Source: Limibacter armeniacum | Lineage (GTDB): Bacteria > Bacteroidota > Bacteroidia > Cytophagales > Flammeovirgaceae | Assembly: GCF_036880985.1 (NCBI RefSeq) | Contig: NZ_JBAJNO010000009.1 | Location: forward strand, 1,426,001-1,490,000 | Reading direction: 5' to 3' | DNA: 64,000 nt | In this document: in pieces, positions 53,980 through 63,307 of the stretch | How positions within the stretch are numbered: position 1 is the first letter of the stretch | Layout: every line of letters begins with the position of its first letter | Notes under the pieces: generated by a model | The model's input: the letters and a program-made list of their open reading frames with translations, nothing else | What the model was told of the DNA's origin: nothing | Database searches by the model: none | Translations under genes and position numbers: made by a program

Positions 53980-54411
53980 TTAATGACCTATTCTGACCAT
54001 CAACATGTGCCACCATCTTGGGAAATCTTCAAAGGCATTTGAAATACTAACCAAGGCATCTCTGTCAATCACATCGCTTACACTAAATTGGACTTTTTTA
54101 CCGGTAACGTCTGTTCTAGCATTGACAAACTCTATAAAATACTCCTCTTTGTTTAGCTTTTGGATACTTAGCTGAAAATCCCTATTGACATCACATAAAA
54201 TGCGCTTCTCTCCTAAAATAAGCCTTGACAGGTTATAGGTAAATGCATCCCACTCTGAACATTGAATCCACCTACTGTCTTTAAAAGTGAAGGAACCATG
54301 TGCGTTTGAAGCCTTAATATCGATATCCATTTGAAATGAAGGAGTAACGTCGTCAATATCAACCACCTTCATCACCAAATTGAATGGCTTTTCAATTCTA
54401 ACTTCTTTCAT
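53980..54411 (-). CDS. hypothetical protein with immunity-protein-like pattern
   Basis: I do not recognise this 143-residue protein. Its two-strand start (VRIEKPFNLVMKVVDIDDVTPSFQMDIDIKAS), a W-rich helix (WIQCSEWDAFTYNLSRLI) and the closing VISISNAFEDFPRWW pattern resemble WapI/DUF6228-type immunity proteins, but only in layout. No toxin gene is seen next to it. It stands alone between the SpoIIE gene and the divergent caspase gene. Confidence 0.5.
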   Translation of the reverse strand: MKEVRIEKPFNLVMKVVDIDDVTPSFQMDIDIKASNAHGSFTFKDSRWIQCSEWDAFTYNLSRLILGEKRILCDVNRDFQLSIQKLNKEEYFIEFVNARTDVTGKKVQFSVSDVIDRDALVSISNAFEDFPRWWHMLMVRIGH

Positions 54412-54572
54412 CTCTTTTGGGTCGTTTTTGAGTAATTAGATTTTAGTCGTTGTCGTTGTTATCCTGACAAACAACTATTTCTGGGTAGAAAAATTGCAAA
54501 ATAAGAATACAATTGGATTTTTTTTATTTTTATCTTTCAATAAACTAAGAATTTACGCTAAAAACCAACCAA

Positions 54573-57500
54573 ATGAGATTAACACTACTGCTATGGCTAC
54601 TTTTCCCCTTTTGTAGCATAGCGCAAGACCAGACAAGAGGTCTTTCAAACAAGGCTTCTACAGTTACACTAGGTCCTAATGTACGCGCTATTATAGTGGG
54701 TGTTTCCCGTTATGCGCACATGCCTCCCTCAGGACAACTTCAATATGCCCACAAGGATGCCTTGGCATTTGCTGACTTCCTTAAAGAACACAGTGGTATA
54801 GAACCTTCCAACATTACCCTATTTCTGGACGAAAACGCCCAGCACCATGCTGTGGAGCAAATGATCTACAAGACGTTGTTTCAAGAAGCTCAAAAAGGCG
54901 AACAAGTCATCATCTACTTTGCAGGTCATGGAGATGTGGATGGTAATACGGACAATGCATTTCTCCTGACACATGATGCACCTGACCCTGCTGAAAAAGC
55001 CTATTACTTTGGGGGAGCCTTGGATGTTAGTCGCATTCAACAGTTTGTACAGCGTGCTACAGTTGCCAAAGGCATTAAGGTACTGCTGATCACGGATGCC
55101 TGCCGTTCGGGACATGTGGTGGGTGAAAATGTCTCGGACAAAACCCTCACTTCTCTGTTAGCTGAGTGGGAAAATACCGGAAAACTGGTTTCCTGTGCGC
55201 CCAACCAGCTTTCTGAAGAAGGAGTACAATGGGGAAATGGTCACGGGGTATTCACGTATTACCTGCTGAAAGCCCTAATGGGAGAAGCAGACATTGATGA
55301 AGACAAACAGGTAAACCTCGGAGAAGTTTATGACTTTGTAAGGTCAAATGTTAGGAAAGACACCAAAGGACAACAGTCCCCTCAATACAAGGGAAATGAC
55401 GATCAGGTACTGATTACAGTGGATGAACGTCTGCTTGATCTTGCCCGACAAGATAAGTATGACAACTTGAAAGGACTTGTCGCCTCACGCTCCGCTTCAG
55501 ATGACAAAGCGCCAGTTCACAGTAAAGGTGTACAAGCACTTTTGAATGACTTTTCAGAAGCCATAGCTGAAGGCAGACTATTAGAACCCCTTAAAAGCAC
55601 TGATAAGCTTGACCTAAATGCTGACTTCAATGAGGAAGCAAGTATTCAGTTTATCAAAAACATGAGCATTACTGAAAATGGCATTGCAGTCAACTATATG
55701 TCTAAGCATATTAAGCTAATGGATAATTCGCTTAGGCAAACCGTTGACGTAATGGTTCCTTTTGATAACCCAAAAGTGATTGCAGCATCAGCAGATGGAG
55801 AACGCTATGCACTAGGTGGAGGCAATGGGTACCTTAGCCTATGGGAAGGCGAGGCACAAGTCAAACATATCAAGACACATAAAACTGCTGTCAGTTCTAT
55901 TGCATTTACAGCTAACGGACATATACTAAGCGGTGATGAAAGGGGCTACCTCAAGCTTTGGGATGGCAACAGCCCTGAAGCTGAAACGGTAATCAATATC
56001 CCATCAGCCATTACCCAACTGGCAATCGCTCCCAATGGCAAATGGTGGGCAATGGCTACTGAAAATGGAAGAGTGGAAATCTTGGATGCAACCAAACAAA
56101 AAAGGTTTATCAATCTGGAAACAAACTTGAAAACCACACACCCTATTTCCTTCTCAGCAGATGCCCAGTGGTTATTGGTTGGGGGAGAGCAAAACTTACT
56201 GCAAGTCTACAAAGCAGATGGCTTTAAATTATCTCAGACTATCAAACTGAATAAGAAAGGGGTAAAAGGAATTTTCACATTAGGACACAGCAACTTTGCT
56301 TTAATCGCTTATGAAGGACAAACCCTGCAAGTAGTAGACTTTATCAAAGGTAAACCTGTAGGAACTTTCAGTATTCCGGAAGGGGATATAGCAGGCGTTA
56401 CTGTCAACGCATCCGGTCAGGTATTTATCGGAACCAAGCAACATAAACTCTACAAGACAAAGCTGACTTTGCCAAAACCATATGCTGTTGACCTCTATGC
56501 CGGAATCCTTGCTACAGCTGACACAGAAACCAGCGACAAAGCCAAAGGCTCATTGGCAGTAGCACTACAAAACAAGGCTCAGCAGATCATTACGCCATTT
56601 ATTCTAGGTAAAACTGTAACACCCTCAGCCGATGAAGTAACTGAAGCTATCCGCGAACTGGATTACGCCATTGGACTCTATCCAAATGATCCACTTTTGA
56701 CAGAAGACATGTTTATCCGTAAGTGGTTTTTGGAAGCTTACCTGATTATTGTCAACAATGACGTGAAGCATTACAATGATGCAGTCGCCTTGTTTATGAA
56801 GATTCTGGAAAAGGATAACAAGTCCGCATTCCCACACAACGGCATTGCACTGATCAGGAAAAAACAAATGGAACTGGCAAAAGCCAAGGAAAGCATTGCA
56901 CAGGCATTGGAGATCATTCCGAAATGGACGGAACCACGCAAAAACCTCGGTGAAACATTCGTCAAGGAGGGGAAATTTGCCGAGGCACTCAAGGAGTTTG
57001 AAAAGATCAAGGCCTTATCTCCTGAAAAGACAAAAGGCTATCTAGGCGCCGGCAATATCTATATGGAAATGGGATATTACAAATTGGCAGAAACTGAATT
57101 ACAAAAGGCAATCAAGCTGGATGGAAATGACCCTGTAGTGCTTGCGAACCTTGCCAACTTGCGTATGGCACAAGGACAATTGGTACAAGCAGAAAACCTA
57201 CTGAAAAATGCACTTCAGCTAAACCCGACTGCCTTGTTACCTTATCTTCAGTTGGCGAAACTTTATGAACTGTACTACAACAGACAAGACCAGAATACTG
57301 AACTTTTGGACGCAGCCAAAGCACTACTCGAATTGGGAATCCAATATCTGCCGAACGAACCCGATTTACAGGCCTCATTGGGATACCTGATGACTGAGCA
57401 TCATACACATTTCCAAGGACAGGAAAAAGTAATAGAGGAGCATTTTGCCAAAGCACTTGCCTTGGATCCCTATAACCAATTGGCACTGGAAGGCAGAGGT

Positions 57501-58397
57501 CTCTACGCCTACCTAGTAGCCAATGATGCTGGAAAGGCAAAGACCTTTACAATGGAGTTTGTGGAAAAACTCAAGCAATACCCTGCTCCTGACATCTACC
57601 TAACCAAACTGGCGCTGGCAAGCAAAAATTACCCTTCAGCGGCTCAGAGTTGTTTGCAAGCCATCAAGAAAAACCCTGCCCGACTGGCTCCTTACCAGTT
57701 GCTATGGCAGCTATACTTAGATACCGATAGCGAAAAAGGACTGACGGAACTGTACCTGAAAGGAAAAGAACACCTGCCACAAACGCCATGGTTCGACTAC
57801 AAATACGGACTGTACTACGCTGGCAAAAAAGATACAGGCAAAGCAAAAGTCTACTTCACCAAAGCCCTTAGCATAGATCCGAATTTCCTGTATGCAGGAC
57901 TTGCCAAGGCGATGCAGACCAACCAACGTTCCAAGTATTCGGTCAAAAACCTGTATCCCTATGACCAGACCCAACAGTCATTTAATGGCTTTACGATCGT
58001 GACCAAAAATGGCAGGCAAGGTGTCGTAGATATGGCAGGTAGATTGATTGTACCAATTACCTACAAACATATCGATTACAAACGCAATGGTTATACTGTT
58101 GTACAAAACACTGATGGATTATACACGATCACAGCACCTGACGGAAAAGTGCTTAACCAGCAAGGTTATGAGGAGGTTACCTTCCTGGAGTGTGGACTCA
58201 TCAGCGTAAAACAGAACGGCAAATACGGTTGTATAGACAAGCAAACAGGTGCCGTTAAAGCTCCATTTAAATATGCCCGCATCTCCAACGGAAACTGGAC
58301 AGGCAAAGCCGCTGCCTGTTGTAGAATTAATGCGAACGACTCAGCCCAGCAAGCTGATTTCTATTATGGGGATGGGAGTTGTGGGTCTTGTAAATAA
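54573..58397 (+). CDS. secreted caspase-WD40-TPR-WG repeat protein
   Basis: This 1274-residue protein has a signal peptide (ending SIAQ at 18), a caspase/C14 domain (34-285) with His119 in YFAGHGD and Cys177 in TDACRSG, the matching dyad, and an EF-hand-like DIDEDKQVNLGE insert near 240-250. After a linker it has about five WD40-like repeats (395-635; LSLWEGE, LKLWDG), at least eight TPR-like repeats (690-1115; LGAGNIYMEMGYYKLAETEL) and two WG-like repeats (1137-1235; GRQGVVDMAGRLIVPITYK, GKYGCIDKQTGAVKAPFKYA), then a Cys-rich tail. The repeats probably hold a partner or substrate for the protease. It is a lone gene, ending in a palindrome. Confidence 0.9.
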   Translation: MRLTLLLWLLFPFCSIAQDQTRGLSNKASTVTLGPNVRAIIVGVSRYAHMPPSGQLQYAHKDALAFADFLKEHSGIEPSNITLFLDENAQHHAVEQMIYKTLFQEAQKGEQVIIYFAGHGDVDGNTDNAFLLTHDAPDPAEKAYYFGGALDVSRIQQFVQRATVAKGIKVLLITDACRSGHVVGENVSDKTLTSLLAEWENTGKLVSCAPNQLSEEGVQWGNGHGVFTYYLLKALMGEADIDEDKQVNLGEVYDFVRSNVRKDTKGQQSPQYKGNDDQVLITVDERLLDLARQDKYDNLKGLVASRSASDDKAPVHSKGVQALLNDFSEAIAEGRLLEPLKSTDKLDLNADFNEEASIQFIKNMSITENGIAVNYMSKHIKLMDNSLRQTVDVMVPFDNPKVIAASADGERYALGGGNGYLSLWEGEAQVKHIKTHKTAVSSIAFTANGHILSGDERGYLKLWDGNSPEAETVINIPSAITQLAIAPNGKWWAMATENGRVEILDATKQKRFINLETNLKTTHPISFSADAQWLLVGGEQNLLQVYKADGFKLSQTIKLNKKGVKGIFTLGHSNFALIAYEGQTLQVVDFIKGKPVGTFSIPEGDIAGVTVNASGQVFIGTKQHKLYKTKLTLPKPYAVDLYAGILATADTETSDKAKGSLAVALQNKAQQIITPFILGKTVTPSADEVTEAIRELDYAIGLYPNDPLLTEDMFIRKWFLEAYLIIVNNDVKHYNDAVALFMKILEKDNKSAFPHNGIALIRKKQMELAKAKESIAQALEIIPKWTEPRKNLGETFVKEGKFAEALKEFEKIKALSPEKTKGYLGAGNIYMEMGYYKLAETELQKAIKLDGNDPVVLANLANLRMAQGQLVQAENLLKNALQLNPTALLPYLQLAKLYELYYNRQDQNTELLDAAKALLELGIQYLPNEPDLQASLGYLMTEHHTHFQGQEKVIEEHFAKALALDPYNQLALEGRGLYAYLVANDAGKAKTFTMEFVEKLKQYPAPDIYLTKLALASKNYPSAAQSCLQAIKKNPARLAPYQLLWQLYLDTDSEKGLTELYLKGKEHLPQTPWFDYKYGLYYAGKKDTGKAKVYFTKALSIDPNFLYAGLAKAMQTNQRSKYSVKNLYPYDQTQQSFNGFTIVTKNGRQGVVDMAGRLIVPITYKHIDYKRNGYTVVQNTDGLYTITAPDGKVLNQQGYEEVTFLECGLISVKQNGKYGCIDKQTGAVKAPFKYARISNGNWTGKAAACCRINANDSAQQADFYYGDGSCGSCK

Positions 58398-58403
58398 CAA
58401 ATC

Positions 58404-58437
58404 CCTGTAGAGACAAGGCATGTCCTGTCTCTACAGG
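58404..58437. repeat. REP-like palindrome after the caspase gene
   Basis: CCTGTAGAGACA (58404-58415) pairs with TGTCTCTACAGG (58426-58437). It has no T run and resembles the GTAGAGAC-type palindromes widely scattered in Bacteroidota and cyanobacteria. Confidence 0.6.
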
Positions 58438-58464
58438 AAATCTAAAATCTTCTAAATACTGAAA

Positions 58465-59067
58465 ATGAGAAGTAAACAGTTAATTAAAATTGGATTTGTA
58501 TTGCTGATTGTCTTTAGCTGTAAAAAATACAATACGCATTGTTCTGACCTGTCTATTCAAGATATGATCACAATGATGGACTCGCTCAATGCAAAAGGGA
58601 ATGATTATTCAGACACTTTAAATATCTTTCTTGATGGAAATGAACAAGTGAATATCGTTTTGTATCGACCCTCTATGAATATTATAGGACGCATTGGGAC
58701 AAGATCAAAACTTAGAGTATTCTACAATACTGATAATGAGAAAGTATTATTAGGAACTAATATTTACAGTACCTTAAGTGATACTAGCATTTGGTATGAC
58801 TTCAACGAACAATTAAGCTATTACAATAGAGATGAATATAAACTAGACTCATCGATCTACATCCAAATCTCCTCAGAAGCAGATTATTGCTATTTATTAA
58901 GAGAGTTAAATAGAGGATATAAGATGTACAGAAAAAATATGGAGCAAAAAATCCCTCATTTTGCTTTGGACTTGAACGTAAAAACTCGACTTACACCAAC
59001 ATCTATCCCTGATAGTATCTTCAACAACTTCGAAGAAATTAAAAATGTAGAAAACGTATTCCATTGA
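58465..59067 (+). CDS. small lipoprotein-like protein, function unknown
   Basis: The 200-residue product has a lipoprotein-type leader (MRSKQLIKIGFVLLIVFSC, lipobox IVFSC). The mature part is rich in N, D, S, I and Y with no family I recognise. It is AT-richer than the caspase gene upstream and starts 67 bp after its stop. It may belong to the same accessory patch but shows no link in function. Confidence 0.6.
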   Translation: MRSKQLIKIGFVLLIVFSCKKYNTHCSDLSIQDMITMMDSLNAKGNDYSDTLNIFLDGNEQVNIVLYRPSMNIIGRIGTRSKLRVFYNTDNEKVLLGTNIYSTLSDTSIWYDFNEQLSYYNRDEYKLDSSIYIQISSEADYCYLLRELNRGYKMYRKNMEQKIPHFALDLNVKTRLTPTSIPDSIFNNFEEIKNVENVFH

Positions 59068-59138
59068 TACATCTAGCAAGTACAGAAATGTGATACTTGT
59101 GCTATACATTTTCAGAAGCATATACTTCCAAACAAAAT

Positions 59139-59165
59139 CTAAGAACCGCTGTACTAATTCTGAAG
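59139..59165. repeat. short imperfect repeat, copy 1
   Basis: This copy (CTAAGAACCGCTGTACTAATTCTGAAG) matches most of the bases at 60798-60823. The two copies lie on either side of the IS30-like remnant. Confidence 0.5.
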
Positions 59166-59254
59166 CCAGTTAAAACAAACTGTCACTACTTCCTTCCAAA
59201 CCTTACTTCTTTCCTATATGCCGATGTTTTCTCCAATGCACTAAATCCTGTATA

Positions 59255-60013
59255 ATGAGTATGCCTATGAAGCATCTTACTTTTCCATATCGACAACAGA
59301 TTGCCCATGCCCTGTCGGCAGGCTGTAGCTTTACCGAAATCGGTAAGCGCCTTGGTGTACACAGGTCTACTGTCAGCAGAGAGGTGGAACGTAATAGCAT
59401 CAATGGCAGATACTGTCCTCGAAGGGCGCAACAGTTGGCACAACAGCGCCGCAGCATAGCATGTCGTCACGATAGAACAATTGGCAACAATAACAGTTTT
59501 TGGCTTCGTAGACATTTACCTCAAAAAAATTGGTGCAGAGGAAAACGAGGGCTATTGCGTAATCAAAAGGATAATCGCTACCGTGTACGTGATTTTTTGG
59601 CAGACCACCGTCTGAATAGGCAAGGTAAAGCCACATTCTCATTTCCGGGTCGCCATTACAATATCCAGTACCGTTTCTGCTTTACCCGGCAATCTTCATT
59701 TTGCCGCTTGCCACGCATACGTTCACTGATCAAACGTTGGTACCGAATCCATCAGACTTATTGGAAGCGCCACCCTTATGTTTTAGTGAAGGTTGCTAAC
59801 CCTTTTCTCCGCTTGTCAGGTCGACGAAAAAAATATTGGGCAAAACCTTATGACCTGTACGGTTTACCCACACCACCAATCTCAGAACCAAACAGAATAG
59901 AAAAGTTTTTTGTCGCTGCCTTTTACCTGAAAGTAATGGCACAGCTGTTGGTTGCCTATCCTACAGAAAGTCTTCTTTCTGCTGTGGCTTGTCCGCCAAA
60001 AATTGCTGCTTGA
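59255..60013 (+). pseudogene. IS30-like transposase remnant
   Basis: The first ~65 residues are an IS30-type helix-turn-helix (HLTFPYRQQIAHALSAGCSF, EIGKRLGVHRSTVSREVERN, GRYCPRRAQQLAQQRR). From about residue 70 on the reading is basic and unlike any transposase, with no DDE catalytic core in any plus-strand frame, so the rest has been lost, replaced or shifted. I see no clear terminal inverted repeats. It is best read as a decayed insertion sequence rather than a working gene. Confidence 0.65.
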
Positions 60014-60222
60014 TATGAATTGTTCCTATATTTTTTCTTTCCTTTCCGAAATCTCCCCCAAAACCTTACAATATTTCTTCAAAGAAAATAAGCTTCCATC
60101 CTGCTCGTGCATTTGGCGATGATGGGAGGGCAATACACCAGATCCACCTTACTTCAAAAGAATATTACGCAACAGCACCGTATACTGGAAAACTACAAAA
60201 CAAAACCAGTAGCAATAAAAAG

Positions 60223-60253
60223 GCCCAAGAATTACTTCGATAACTCTTGGACT
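60223..60253. terminator. stem-loop between the IS remnant and the next gene
   Basis: CCAAGAATTA and TAACTCTTGG (60224-60252) form a stem with one mismatch. It lies at the end of the minus-strand hypothetical gene and may terminate it. Confidence 0.45.
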
Positions 60254-60269
60254 AGTTTGGTCAGGCCTC

Positions 60270-60692
60270 TCATTCTATAATGTCATAAACTGCAATGAAT
60301 ATTTCCCTACGCTTATTACTACCCAGTACCTTTTTCTCCACCTCAATATACTTATGGGAAATTGTATCCAATATTTCATAAGTTGTTCTCTCTCCACGAA
60401 CCATCCCTTTTGGTCCTGAAATCAACCTTTTATAGCGCATTATTTGTCCAATTGGATAGGACACTACTGAATCTTTAGTTGTATTAATCAACACACTATC
60501 TGACCATATTTGACATGAACGCCCATAATAAATCGGCTCATTTTTTAAGGTAGACTTTTCTGCAGTTTCTCCATAATGACTTTTAATCATACCACTGAAA
60601 GTACGATACTTCAAATTTTTAAAATAAATCAAAAACCAAACCCCGCCAATAACTACTCCTAGTATAAATATGGTTCTCAGCACTACTCTCAA
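60270..60692 (-). CDS. small membrane-anchored hypothetical protein
   Basis: The 140-residue product has one N-terminal membrane segment (TIFILGVVIGGVWFLIYF) and a charged remainder (YYGRSCQIWSDSVLINTTKD, VVSYPIGQIMRYKRLI). The frame starts at a TTG (60692); a GTG three codons later is an alternative; no ATG exists before the membrane segment. I cannot assign a function. Its position next to the IS remnant and between the two short repeats fits a recently moved or decaying segment. Confidence 0.5.
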   Translation of the reverse strand: MRVVLRTIFILGVVIGGVWFLIYFKNLKYRTFSGMIKSHYGETAEKSTLKNEPIYYGRSCQIWSDSVLINTTKDSVVSYPIGQIMRYKRLISGPKGMVRGERTTYEILDTISHKYIEVEKKVLGSNKRREIFIAVYDIIE

Positions 60693-60797
60693 AATCTCTA
60701 AATTATCTCGTCCAACAAGCTATACTCCTCCCATTTAGCAAAAGCTTAAACACTACAAGGTTGCAGAACGATATAGTTAACTAAAAAAAAACAGGTC

Positions 60798-60823
60798 CAA
60801 GAACCGCTATGCTAATTCTTGAA
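60798..60823. repeat. short imperfect repeat, copy 2
   Basis: CAAGAACCGCTATGCTAATTCTTGAA at these bases matches the copy at 59139-59165 at about 20 of 25 positions. It also forms a weak CAAGAA/TTCTTG stem. Confidence 0.5.
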
Positions 60824-60863
60824 CCCCCTTCAGCTTCGCCTTCGCTCAGCTAACTTTTTATTA

Positions 60864-62042
60864 TTACCCCAACAAAGTCAAGGTATTCATCACCTGCAAT
60901 GCTACGCCAATCGGCAGACAATCCTCATCTACATTAAACCAACCTGTATGAGCTCCTGCTGTGGTTTTCTTTTCCTCGTTGCCACACCCCAAGTGGAAGA
61001 AAGCACCGCTTGTCTTTTCGAGGTAGTAGGCAAAATCTTCTACGCCTAAGCTTGGCTGTTCCTTCAGAGTCACATTCTCTTTTCCCAACAGCAGTTCTGC
61101 ATTGGCTTTAGCTACATCTACTGCTTCATCGTGGTTGATCAGGGCGGTGTCACCTGGTTTGAAAATCACTTCACCTTCCCCTCCATGTGCCTTTGCTGTG
61201 TTAGACACTATTTCCTGTAACCTGCGGTAACAGAACTGACGGGTTTCTGGGTCAAGTGTACGCAGGGTCCCATCCATCCTTACTTCATTGGCTATCACAT
61301 TATGTTTGGTACCTCCTCGGATAGTACCAAGCGTTACCACGGCAGAATTCAATGGTGAGATGTTTCGGCTCACTAACGACTGTAAGGCAGTAATCACATG
61401 TCCGGCAATCATAATGGCATCTACCCCTGCCTCAGGGTAGGCTGCATGAGCAGATGCACCTTTCACCACTACTTCCAGCGTATCCGATGCAGCATTCAGG
61501 TGTCCATATTTTACACGGGCAGTTCCTGTTTTCATGGCTGGTTGCATATGCAAGCCCATTACATAATCTACTTTCGGGTTTTCAAGGCAACCTTCCTTGA
61601 TCATAGGCTCTGCTCCCCCATCTGATTCTTCATCTGGCTGGAAGAACAGTTTTACAGTTCCTTTCAGTTCTGATTGCATGCTTTTCAGGATTTTCGCAGC
61701 ACCCAATACGATAGTGGTATGGGCATCGTGTCCGCAGGCATGCATTTTTCCATCATAAGTGGATTTGTAGGGAATATCACTCAGTTCCTGAATCGGCAAG
61801 GCGTCAATATCCCCTCTTAAGGCAACCACTTTTCCCTGCTCTGCCCCTTCGATAATACCCACCACACCTGTACCAGCAATCTTGGTATATGGAATATCAA
61901 GTTCTTCCAGATATTCAATAATTTTCTGCTGTGTACGGAACTCCTCCCTACCTAATTCGGGGTGCATATGGAAATCCCTTCTTATATCCACAAGCCAAGG
62001 CAACATCTCATCAGCTTGTTCTTTAATTCGTTCTATATTCAT
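60864..62042 (-). CDS. M20 family amidohydrolase (aminoacylase/hippurate hydrolase type)
   Basis: The 392-residue protein removes acyl groups from N-acyl amino acids. Motifs visible: RRDFHMHPELGREEF, VALRGDIDALPIQE, MHACGHDAHTTIVLGAAKIL (metal ligands), FFQPDEESDGGAEPMIKEG (Glu-Glu), GLHMQPAMKTG and PSLGVEDFAYYLEKTSGAFFHLG. All metal-binding residues are in place, so it should be active. Substrate (aminoacyl, indole or hippuryl) is not set by the sequence. The gene runs leftwards, with the SIMPL gene upstream and its terminator between. Confidence 0.95.
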   Translation of the reverse strand: MNIERIKEQADEMLPWLVDIRRDFHMHPELGREEFRTQQKIIEYLEELDIPYTKIAGTGVVGIIEGAEQGKVVALRGDIDALPIQELSDIPYKSTYDGKMHACGHDAHTTIVLGAAKILKSMQSELKGTVKLFFQPDEESDGGAEPMIKEGCLENPKVDYVMGLHMQPAMKTGTARVKYGHLNAASDTLEVVVKGASAHAAYPEAGVDAIMIAGHVITALQSLVSRNISPLNSAVVTLGTIRGGTKHNVIANEVRMDGTLRTLDPETRQFCYRRLQEIVSNTAKAHGGEGEVIFKPGDTALINHDEAVDVAKANAELLLGKENVTLKEQPSLGVEDFAYYLEKTSGAFFHLGCGNEEKKTTAGAHTGWFNVDEDCLPIGVALQVMNTLTLLG

Positions 62043-62124
62043 GGGAAAGTATTTAGATCTGAGATATAAGATTTAGACCTGAAACTATCAATTTAACTCT
62101 ACCAATATACAAAGAGACAGTCAC

Positions 62125-62152
62125 AAAAAAAGAGACGCTTGCAAAGCGTCTC
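62125..62152 (-). terminator. rho-independent terminator after the SIMPL gene
   Basis: AGAGACGCTT (62131-62140) pairs with AAGCGTCTCT (62143-62152). On the minus strand it is followed by TTTTTTT. The arms also look like the GAGACGC-type REP palindrome. Confidence 0.85.
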
Positions 62153-62193
62153 TCCTAATTCTAATATCACTTGTCTGACATTTACTGTCTACA

Positions 62194-62916
62194 TTACTCA
62201 ATGATCCATGCGATCGTCACACTCTTCTCCACCTCAATTTCTTTTGGTGTCAACTCCAGTTGGTCACCGCCGCCCGCTCTGCTCATTGCCATGTCTTGCT
62301 TGTACATTGGGCTTAATGGAATCGGACGGATATTCGCTACATCATAATGGATAGCGTGAATCTTACCCAATTTCACTTCAGCAGCCTGAGTCAGAATCTT
62401 AGCTTTGTGTTTAGCATCTGCTACCGCCATCTCAATTGCCTTCTCTCCTGCTGCTTTTTTCTGCTCTTCAGTCAAGTCAAACATTACGTTGTAACCATAA
62501 GGGAAAGTATCATTCTGCATCACTTCCACTACCTTATCTAGCAGGTCTTGTGTAAACTTCTGCTCCACCAGCATATTCACGCTGCCCTTATAACCTACTT
62601 TAATACGTCTACCTTGTGTGTACTCATAGTTTTCATTAATCTGGAAATGCTGAGTTTTGAGCGCCTCCTTGTCTATACCGTTTTTCTCCAAAGCCCCTCT
62701 AAGCGCAGCCAATGCTTCTTTCATTTTCTTGGAGCACTGTGTATAGTCGGTATCTTCTACTGAGATTGGAATCTGAATAATCATCTTTTCAGGCAACATA
62801 CTGAAAGTTGCTTTTCCTTCTACAGTTATCATGCTTTTGTCATTATCGTTCGTCTGTGCCATTGTTGTTGTAATCATACCTGTCAACAGAACCAATATCG
62901 TCAATAACTTCTTCAT
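62194..62916 (-). CDS. SIMPL domain-containing exported protein (DUF541)
   Basis: I start at ATG 62916, where the signal peptide begins (MKKLLTILVLLTGMITTTMAQ), giving 240 residues; an upstream open frame of 34 codons has no signal. The mature part contains ITVEGKATFSMLPEKMIIQIP, LKTQHFQINENYEYTQGRRI, VGYKGSVNMLVE and AVADAKHKAKILTQAAEVKLGKI, the SIMPL family signature. Members are periplasmic proteins of unclear activity. It is a single gene with a strong terminator. Confidence 0.92.
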   Translation of the reverse strand: MKKLLTILVLLTGMITTTMAQTNDNDKSMITVEGKATFSMLPEKMIIQIPISVEDTDYTQCSKKMKEALAALRGALEKNGIDKEALKTQHFQINENYEYTQGRRIKVGYKGSVNMLVEQKFTQDLLDKVVEVMQNDTFPYGYNVMFDLTEEQKKAAGEKAIEMAVADAKHKAKILTQAAEVKLGKIHAIHYDVANIRPIPLSPMYKQDMAMSRAGGGDQLELTPKEIEVEKSVTIAWIIE

Positions 62917-63307
62917 ATCGTATGCTAATTTTTGGTTTAAAAAATTCAATTTGTGTTTTAACATTAGAGACAATTTTTCCATCTCATCTTGGCTGAGTTC
63001 AATTAAAGGACACACCAAACTTGAAATAGGTAATCCCCAACAGTGTTAAGTTTTCATAAATTCATATTCAGGCATTTCCAACACCTTCCATATGACCGTA
63101 AGATGAAAGAGATATTAAATCACCTATCTTGTCAACACTGTGAAGAAAAAACCCTTTTGATACCTTACATTCTCAATTATTTTTTTATAATCTTGCAAGT
63201 TTCCTATTAAGGACTACTAATAAGACAAAAAAATGGTCGTCTCTTTGCTTGGAAAGCTTTTTTCGACCTTTCGAAATCCAAATTAAGCATACAAAACAAT
63301 TACAGCC
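62917..63307. other. 391-bp region between divergent SIMPL and murE
   Basis: It is AT-rich. An open frame in murE's phase starts at ATG 63233 (MVVSLLGKLFSTFRNPN) but ends at TAA 63284-63286, before murE. A TAATCTTG box at 63188-63195 is one base from TAnnTTTG. No gene is supported. Confidence 0.55.

Noticed and set aside
59400-59642. Minus-strand frame within the IS30 remnant.
   Set aside because: No family signature; it is an antisense shadow.
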